Positions 11,390 through 20,557 of a DNA stretch of 64,000 bases are shown piece after piece. The first letter of the stretch is position 1. Each line of letters opens with the position of its first letter. The notes beneath the pieces were generated by a model, which saw only the letters and a program-made list of their open reading frames with translations, searched no databases and was not told where the DNA came from. The position numbers and the translations under genes were made by a program. The DNA is from Paroedura picta. Its lineage: Eukaryota > Chordata > Lepidosauria > Squamata > Gekkonidae. The DNA lies in contig NC_135372.1 of the NCBI RefSeq assembly GCF_049243985.1, positions 74,735,818 through 74,799,817 on the forward strand, written 5' to 3'.

Positions 11390-14300
11390 AATAGTGGTTC
11401 TGGTGTAGATTCCCTAGAAGATTATGTCAAAGAATAAATATGGTTCCAAAGGAATCCTTTGCACAAGAACCCTAACTTTCTCTAATATTGGTACTCATGC
11501 CCTCATTTTCCAGCTTATGACCTCTGTATCACCTCTGAAAATTGCCTGGCAACTGTGTTTTGTGAGATCACAGACCTGCCTAAAGAGCCCATGCTCAAGT
11601 TACATTGCCAATCACACTAATTAAAATTTACTGCTGGGCATAAAACAGGGGTCCTTTTAAAAAGCAATTTAAGAGGTTTCTTCTAAAACTCTCTATGGAG
11701 TTTAAAAGAATATATTTATGACTAATAGCAGAAAGCATGGAGGTTTATTACCTTCTAGGCGCTGGCTAGTGGTAACACACTGTATAACTCTTTCTCTATA
11801 CAGGGAAATATTGTTGTTCAGCATTTCAGCTGCCTCCATATTTACTGCATTATCCAGGACTGGATTAGACAGCATAACCTGCATGAACATACATACCAGT
11901 TTTCAAAGCTTTTTCAATCATCAGCTAGTTTCAATGATGTAAAGAAGATAACAAACACAATCCAAATAAGAAAGGCTGGCAAACATTGGCTGCAAACTTC
12001 TCCACTTTGCACATGAGGAGAAAGATTCAGGATTAGTCTACAACTCTGTAACACAGAGCCAAAGTAGATGTTACTTCTTTAATGAATCTGCCTTGGAGTC
12101 TTGCAGTCATACAGCACTTGCAAATCCCCATGGTAAACCCCATGGTGAAGGCAGTAATGTCCAGGTTGGCTCTCCGAGGCAGCAAAGGACATGAGAGGAG
12201 TCTCTGCTGTGCTGAACAAGAACACAGTAATTCCACAGTATAAGGATCAAACTTCATGATCCACCCAACACATTTCAGGTTATAAGAGCATGGCAAGGGA
12301 TTGCAGTCTGATGATGTAAGTTAGAGGAATTCACCTTTAAAAAATCCTTGTTTCCTCAGTGCTGCAGTGGGGAGAAAAAGTTTGAGGTTTCCTTCCCCTC
12401 CCTGCTCTCTCTGGAGGGAAGAATGGCAGAGGGGCCTTTCATTCCTTTTCTCTGGCACCCAGTGCTCTGCTGACCCCCTTCCTACTAGCTGTGTGGGGGG
12501 CAAACCAGAAGTTCCTTCTCTTCCCCTTTCAGCACTCCCCCTGCAGTGCCTTGCAAATGAGTACTTTTTAAGGTGAGTACCTCTGATAAATGCCTGACAT
12601 GAGTCTGGTCACCCACCAGTGACCCAACATGTGTCAATTATATCATGCTGGTATGCCCTAAGGCTCCTTTGTCCCTCTCTGAGGTAGCAAATGGTGCAGA
12701 TCTGTAACTCCTCACAGGCATGGCATATATGCATGGGGTTTGAGATGCTGTCTCAATGGAGAAATCTTGTAGGGAAACCAATAGCTTAACAACTTGGGTC
12801 AAGACAAGAAAAGCTTACAAAGGAGTTTCCATCTGTACTACTGGCACTGCATCTCTACTACTGGCACAAATGCTGCATCCTGCTTAAGAACTATGATTAC
12901 CGTCACAGTTGCACTAAGCAGATAATTGACAGGATCAAAGAATGAGGATTGTTAAAAAAGTTAAAGTAGAAAAATTCTGCATGTGTTTTACAGGCATGGT
13001 AGGAAGAAGCATGTGCCAAGCTTCTTGCAGTCTTCCCCAGTGGCCAGGAGGGCAGCGGGAGAATCAGGGTCAGGGCAAAGCAGAGGCTGGTGGCATCCCC
13101 CATCCCACTCAGAAGTGGGGAACCTGGCCAGAAAAGCGGACACCAAAGGTGGAGAGTGGAGAAGCCACCTACCTTGCACAGAGGCAAGGAGGCTGGCGAG
13201 AATGATGGGCAGCCACGGTAGAGGCTGCCAGCACTCCTTGCCCTGCATGGAGGTGGGGAAGAGCCCTCCTAGTTGGGGAGGGCCCTCCTCCCCACCAGGG
13301 CCAATCAGAAGGGTACATGTCATCAGAAGTACCCATCACATTTGATTATATAAAGAAGATGTCTCACTTGGCTGCTGTGAGTAGGTGATAGGGTGACAGG
13401 GTGTGAAATGCTCCCTCATGTCTTTTTGCTGCAGCTCCCTGAGCCAGGGCTAGAAATGGCTGCTCTAGGAGAAAAGTGAGGAAGAGCTGTGACTATAAAT
13501 GTGTTATGCTGACAGATCAGTGAGTCCAAACTCTTACAGGGTTCAGCAAAACCCATACATGAATTCTTTCCTCTAATGTGTAAATACTATGATAAGGATC
13601 CCTAAATTGTGAAGCTTGTTCTGTGAACTTGAAAGGATTTTAGTTATTTTGCTCAAAGCCTCCCATGCCTCATGAGAAAATCTTCTGAAAATAAGAAGAG
13701 TTTCAAATGCACTTTGTGATGTTGAATTAAGTGAGAGGGATTCTTGTCAAAGAAATAAATATTAACATTTAACTGAATTAGTGTCCAGCCCCACCCCAGC
13801 TCATGAGCAGGAAGAGGCCGGACTTGTCCATGAACCACCAGTCCCAGATACCCATTGGGAATTCACCCAGGTCACCAGAGATGAGAGGGGAGCAGAAGAC
13901 AGAGGCAGGGTTTTTGAGCACTCGGGGGATGGCAAGAGGGTGAATGAGTGCCGGGGAGCGATACAAGGAAGAAAGCAGAAGGTCGGAAGCAAAGAAGAGA
14001 GAGAGGAGCTGAAGACCAAGGTGAGTGGAAGACAGAAGAAGCTGATCTAAGGAGAGAGGAAGAGAAGGAATAGGAGAACAGAGCTGAAAAAACAGAAAAG
14101 AGGAAGAGAAGAACCAGCTTGGGAGGCTAAAGGATGGGGCAGCAACTGTCAAAGCTAGAGACAGATCTCGCAATAAAGTCTGAAGAGGAGGAAGAGGACA
14201 AAGAATCCAATGAGGACAACCCCTCCCCACCAACCATCTGGTGTCCTCCAAAAGGGGGAACCCATCAACAGCCGTGCGGTCAGGCACTGGGGGTAGCCAG

Positions 14301-16881
14301 GGCTGGGAGGGGCCCTCACAATTAGCACAGGTCTCTTTATTTGGCCTGGACATACACAACTGTCCATTAAAAAGTAATGTAAATTCTTTGTACAGGTCTT
14401 CCTTTACCTGGATAGTAAGCAAGAGACTACTCATTGTTAATTTCGTATTCCACTTGGAAGGATCATCTAGAAAATCCACGCAAGGTCTCCCAGACACTGG
14501 GTCCACTTTGATGGAGAACAAAAGCATTCATATTAATCAGAGGATTCAGATATTATATAAGTGATCCACTGCAAAGATTTAAACAAGCTTTCTATAAAGG
14601 AACTGCAGAAGAGTGAAAGAAAGGCAACAATCTGGCATAGAAGCAACTACATGAAAGATACTATCTTATTTATTTAAACGTTTACATTATATCCTGTGTT
14701 TATTTAAATGGAGCCTTGTGGGATCCAAGAGATTCCTGAATGCTTTGTGGGACCTAATGCCCTTCAGCATCTCATTGACTGCCATGGTAGAGGACTGGCA
14801 GTCCCGCCTGCCAGATGCCATTGATGAGATTGCTCCTCAGTGCCCTCTCCACCCTCGCCTCAAACAGGCTCCTTGGTATTCCCAGGAGCTTTGGGAGAGG
14901 AAGAAGGAAGTGAGACGGCTAGAGTGGGTTCTTTATTGTGCTAAAGGATGTCTAAAGACAGAACCTGAAGTATCATTTTCTCAAAAGTACTTAACAGTGG
15001 GGAGTTTGAGAGGAGAGGAATGCCTTGTTTGACATGTTGGTCCAAAGCCATACAGGACTGTATGAGTATTCAGCATCTTGAAATGTGTGTTTATGTTCAG
15101 CATTTTAAAATCAGTTTTACTGATCTACAAGAATGTTTCAAACATTTTACTGGGATAATCCTCAAGGAACAAGACTGAGTAATGTGGAAAGCCAGTCTAA
15201 GTTCTTGATTAGCCTGCACAGAAGGCACACCACAATCAAGAAGAGCCCTGTAATAAGTGATTCAGATGTCTAAAAGGTACCGTTGATAGATACTGAAATT
15301 CAGAATGGGTTCAGTGGCTAGAGCTGAGAGGCCTAGAAAAATCATGATCTTTTGATATAGCCTGACTCACAGGGTTATAATGAGGCTAAAATGAAGTACT
15401 GACCTCCATGAACAACAAGTAAATGAATAGATAACTGTATTTAAGAAAAGGCTGATAAAAGGTACTCTGAAGTACAAATACCCCCTGGATTCTCAAATAC
15501 AGAATTATGTCAAGGAGAATGCCAGCCTATGCTCCTGACTATCAGAAGGTCACCATTGTCAATATTCTTACCATTGGGATGAAAAGGAATAGTGGTGAAA
15601 TTGACATTCGGGGGTATCTTGTTGTAATTTTCAGTATACTTAATTGCTAGTTGGAGTTCAGCTCCTACCATGGATAAACATAATTAGATTACACACACAC
15701 ACACATACACAGATGAAGTCCAAACCTGGGCAAGTTGCTTAGAAATATTTCCCACTGAATTTAATACGGCTTCCTCCCTAGTAATTTAATATGGCTTCAT
15801 TCCATTATTAAACTTCTTGAAGTCATATCTAGGGTTGTTAAGTCACCAGACACCATATGTAGATCTTTTAATTTCCTGAAGTAATGGGAAACAAGGCAGC
15901 CACAGTTACCGTCATCCTCCCTGATCTTTTTTTTTTTTAATCCTCCATCTCTGTAGAGGCAAGCAGGATACTTTATATACCATGACAAACTATATCAAGC
16001 AAAAGTCAGAGTGGAAACAATTACGGTTAGATATAACTGCATATCAACCCCCTGAGTGGACAGAAAACTCTTTCTGAATATCCAAATGCTGAGGAGTTTC
16101 TTAGAAATTATACAGTACCATATAATAGTACTTTTGGACCACAGCATCACATTTTCTTGTAAAATTCTTAGGAGACAAGATAGCTTACTTTCCCATAGAG
16201 AATCCTTTAGTCCTTGGATCTCAGCAATCCATTCCATGTAGTTATCTCCTATAGGTGTTACAGAAATACCCTAAGGAAAGGAAAATATCTTTGGCTTTAC
16301 TAGCTTACTTTCTTTTGAGATAATAGGTACATTTTTCTTAAGACTATGTTTTGCTCATAAAGAGTCAAAAGAACTTTAAATTATTTGAAGATGTAATCTG
16401 TACATAGTTAACTGCCAGCCCTCTATTTTTATAAGGTAATATCAACTCCCTCTCCCAAATACTTATTCATTTAAAATAGCTCTATCCTTTGTCCCAGGGG
16501 TCTCCAATGTGGTGCCTTTGGGCATAATAGACAGCACCTGTGAACACCTTTCTTGGTGCTTGCCAAATCCTTTTAGAAAGTGGTTGGGGCCAGGTGGGAT
16601 TTTTTCCAGTAGGGCTTCAGATTAGCCACTTGACATTTGATTTTTAAAAAGTTGCTTTGGCAGCACCTCTGCCATATCTTCGATGTATGGCCTGAAGGTA
16701 AGCTAGGTAACATTTTGTGTCTGGCTGCACTTCCTGCAGCAGCCCTTTTGTGGCCTTTGTGGTTGTGGCCACCACACTGGGACAGAATGGCAAGGGTCGC
16801 TGCATGCTCAAGAAGGTTGTGGATCTGGACATGCTCCACCTGGTGGCCAAAGGGCGAATACCAACTACTACTTCTTTCCTT

Positions 16882-16918
<37 letters not shown>

Positions 16919-19900
16919 TCTGGTTTTGTCCTTTCTCTACCTGTGGCTGTCTGGGGTAGCCCCCCCCTTCTTGGTAATAGGGTGGGTTAGTGGGGTTAAG
17001 GATAGGGTTTCGACCAGAGAGATTAGATGCTAGGGAAACTTAGCAGTGCTGGGAAGTGAACTAAAGGGCTGGGAGAACCCCTTGCAGGCGGGATCCCACC
17101 CTGCAGTATAGCTTGGTCCCACCAGCTGCTAGGTAGAATAGGGTGGGGGAGGGAGGGTTGGGTGGTTAGTAAAATAGGGTAGGGTGGGTTAGGGTGGGAT
17201 TAGTGCAGCCGGGTGGGAGTACAGATAGGAGATTAATTGATTATCTCTCTGGGAGCAAGGGGTATGGAGAGGGAGGCCCAAACTGAGAGGGGGGGTTATG
17301 CTGGGGCCGGGATCTCGACGATCATGGGCCAGGGGCGCTATAGCGAGGGGAGGAGGTTGGACAAGAGAAGGGGTGGGAGCACTGGTGTCCTGTATAGGGC
17401 CCGGTCATGGAGACATGGTCGGCGCCCTGGGTGTGCTCGATCCCCTTCTAACCTCCGGCCCATCCCCAGGAATGTGAGGGTGGAGGCTAGGGTAAAGGAT
17501 CCGACATTGGTCTTGTGCAACGCAAGGTCGATTAAGAACAAAGCCTTGACTCTGCAACATTTTATTGCAGAGTCGAAGGCGGACCTTGCTTGCGTGACCG
17601 AGACCTGGGTGAGGGAAGGTGAGACAGTGGCCCTGAGAGAACTGGCCCCACCAGGTTACTCGGTCCTCCACCAATCTCGGACCCACAAAAGGGGAGGGGG
17701 GGTGGCCATTGTGGTCCGGGAGGTTCTCACCCACAGGGCTCTCCCGGCGCCGGAAATCGAGGGGGTGGAGTGTGTCGGTATTGGATGGGACTCGGTCGAG
17801 AGTTTGGCTATCTGGTTGGTATACCGTCCGCCCAACGCGCCGCCAGATGTCCTGCCCCGCCTGCTGGAGGCGGCGGCCGCCTGGGCGTTGCAGTACCCCA
17901 GGCTTCTGATCCTGGGTGACTTCAATGTCCACGCGGATGCGCCCTCTCCAGTCCATGGCGGAGACCTGGTGTCATCCATGGCAACACTAGGACTTTCGCA
18001 ATTTGTTGCTGGGCCCACCCATCATGCCGGACACACACTCGACCTGATTTTCGGCGCTGGGATAGAAGTGGATCTGGATACAGCTTTGGCTGTGCCGTGG
18101 TCAGACCACTATGCCCTGCGGGCCCGGCTCAGGATACCACCCCCCCCCCAGTTGGGCGGCGGGCGCATTTTAGTCCGCCCGCGGAGACTTATGGATCCAA
18201 TAGGATTCCGGAATGCTCTGCGGGACCCGATGCCTCCTGGCGACTCACTGGCGGCCCTGGTGGAGGACTGGCAGTCCCGCCTATCGGCTGCCATAGATGA
18301 GATCGCCCCTAAACGTCTTCTCTGCCCTCGACTCAAACGGGCACCCTGGTATAACAGGGAGCTTCGGGAGAGAAAAAGGGAAGTGAGACGACTAGAGCGA
18401 GTGTGGCGGAAGACTCGCGACGAAGCTACGAGAACATCTCATCGCACGCTTATGAGGGCGTATGAGATGGCGGTGAAAGTGGCAAAACGGGAATTTTTTG
18501 CCGCGGAAATCGCGTCCGCGAGCTCTCGCCCGGCCCAACTATTTAGAACAGTTAGATCCCTTACCGCCCTTGAGGGGCGCCAAAATAGTAGAAAATTAGA
18601 ACTAGGCTGTGAGGCTTTAATGAGCCATTTTGCGGACAAAGTCTCGTCGCTCCGCCGCGCTCTTCCCGCCACAGTTAATACAGTAAATGAACTGGAGACC
18701 TGTTGGCCGCCTTTGGAGGTGACGTTCGATGGCTTCAGACGGCTCTCTCTACCCGAAGTGGACGAGTTGCTAGGTTCGGTCAGGGCGACCACGTGCCCCC
18801 TCGACCCCTGTCCGTCATGGCTCCTCAAAGGAGGGGGCCAGAAGATAGGAGGCCAGCTCAGGGATATTGTCAATCTCTCCCTGGATTCCGGGGAGTTCCC
18901 TGAGCAGTTAAGGGAGGCAGTGGTCCGCCCTCTCCTGAAAAGATCTATGCTGGACCCGCGAGACCCAGACAGCTACCGCCCAGTATCGCACTTAGCGTTC
19001 CTGGGCAAGGTGGTCGAAAGGGCCGCGGCAGACCAGCTCCTGGCATTCTTGGAAGAAACTTCGGCACTCGATCCATATCAGTCTGGCTTCCGACCTGGCC
19101 ACGGGGTGGAGACGGTGCTGGTCGCCCTGCTGGATGATCTCCGTCGCCAGCTGGATAGAGGCGGGTCGGCAGTGCTGGTTCTTCTGGACCTGTCGGCCGC
19201 TTTTGACACCGTGGACCACGAATTGTTGGTCCACCGCCTCGCCGAAACGGGGATACGGGGCACAGCTTTACGCTGGATACGCTCCTTTCTCCAGGACCGG
19301 ACCCAGAGGGTAGCAGTGGGGGATGAGTTCTCGCGCTCCTACAGACTTCCATGTGGAGTCCCACAGGGCGCGGTCCTCTCCCCCACATTATTTAACGTCT
19401 TTATGCGCCCTCTGGCCCAGCTGGTGCGGAGTTTTGGACTGGGTTGCCACCAGTACGCTGATGACACCCAGCTCTATCTCCTCATGGACGGCCGCCCGGA
19501 CTCTCCCCCGGAACCATTTGCCAGATGTTTGGAAGCGGTGACAGAATGGTTCGAGCAGAGTCGTCTGAAACTCAACCCCTCCAAGACGGAGGTCCTGTGG
19601 CTGGGACGCAGGGGGCAGGATCAGGAAGCGCGCTTGCCCACCCTGGGAGGGGCGCATCTTACCATCGCGTCCCAGGCCAGGAATTTGGGCGTGATCATTG
19701 ATGCCTCCCTAACTTTGGAGGCACAGATCAAAAGAGTAGCAGGCCAGGCATTCTTCCAACTTCGCCAGGCCCGACTACTAGCGCCCTACCTGTCCCCCGA
19801 ACACCTGGCCATGGTGATCCATGCAACGGTCACCTCCAGAATAGATTTCTGTAACTCGCTCTACGCGGGCCTTCCCTTGTCCTTGATCCGGAAACTTCAG

Positions 19901-20524
19901 CTAGTGCAGAACGCAGCTGCCAGGGTCCTCACTGGTACACCTTGGAGGGCCCATATCCAGCCAGTGCTGAGGCAGCTGCACTGGTTGCCAATTGCTGCCC
20001 GGATCCGGTTCAAGGTTTTGGTTTTAACCTTCAAGGCTCTACGCGAGTTGGGACCCACATACCTGAGGGACCGCTTATCGCCCTATGCCCCCCCGTAGAG
20101 CTTTACGTTCTGCGGGAGAAAATCTATTGGTCGTCCCCGGCCCTAGGGAAGCACGCCTGGCCTCGACCAGGGCCAGGGCCTTCTCGGTCCTGGCCCCTGC
20201 CTGGTGGAATGAGCTCCCGGGAGAACTGCGAGCCCTGCGGGACCTTCCATCGTTCCGCAGGGCCTGCAAGACGGAGCTCTTCCGCCAGGTTTACGGTTGA
20301 GACCAGGCTTAACACCTACGCCCCCCCGGGACCTGAGGATTGGGATTAGACATGAGTACCATCAGTATCCCCTCTCCACTTGCTAAGGGGAATGGGTAGT
20401 TGATTAGCCGCTCTTGCCAGGTAGTCATTAATATTGACATGTTAATTGGTTTTTAATGTATTTTATGGGGTTTATATTGTTGTAACCCGCCACGAGCCGC
20501 AAGGGAGTGGCGGGAAATAAATTC

Positions 20525-20557
<33 letters not shown>

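Larger units (their letters stand above)
16960..20557 (+). mobile_element. L2 LINE, near full length and near intact
   Basis: G-rich 5' UTR, then a protein with endonuclease and reverse transcriptase, a 3' UTR with the stem-loop pair CCCGCCACGAGCC / GAGTGGCGGG, and an (AAT)n tail at 20525-20557. The 5' limit is approximate. It sits in UBE2U intron 1, antisense to the gene. Long open frames and many CpGs, compared with the older copies here, suggest a recent insertion. Confidence 0.9.

Noticed and set aside
12903-13345. Overlapping ORFs around 100 codons on both strands
   Set aside because: GC-rich intron; frames are mutual shadows without domain features.
13778-14527. 249-codon minus-strand ORF as a gene of its own
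   Set aside because: Only 14505-14408 is coding (UBE2U exon 4); the rest is read-through past a good GTAAAG donor into intron.
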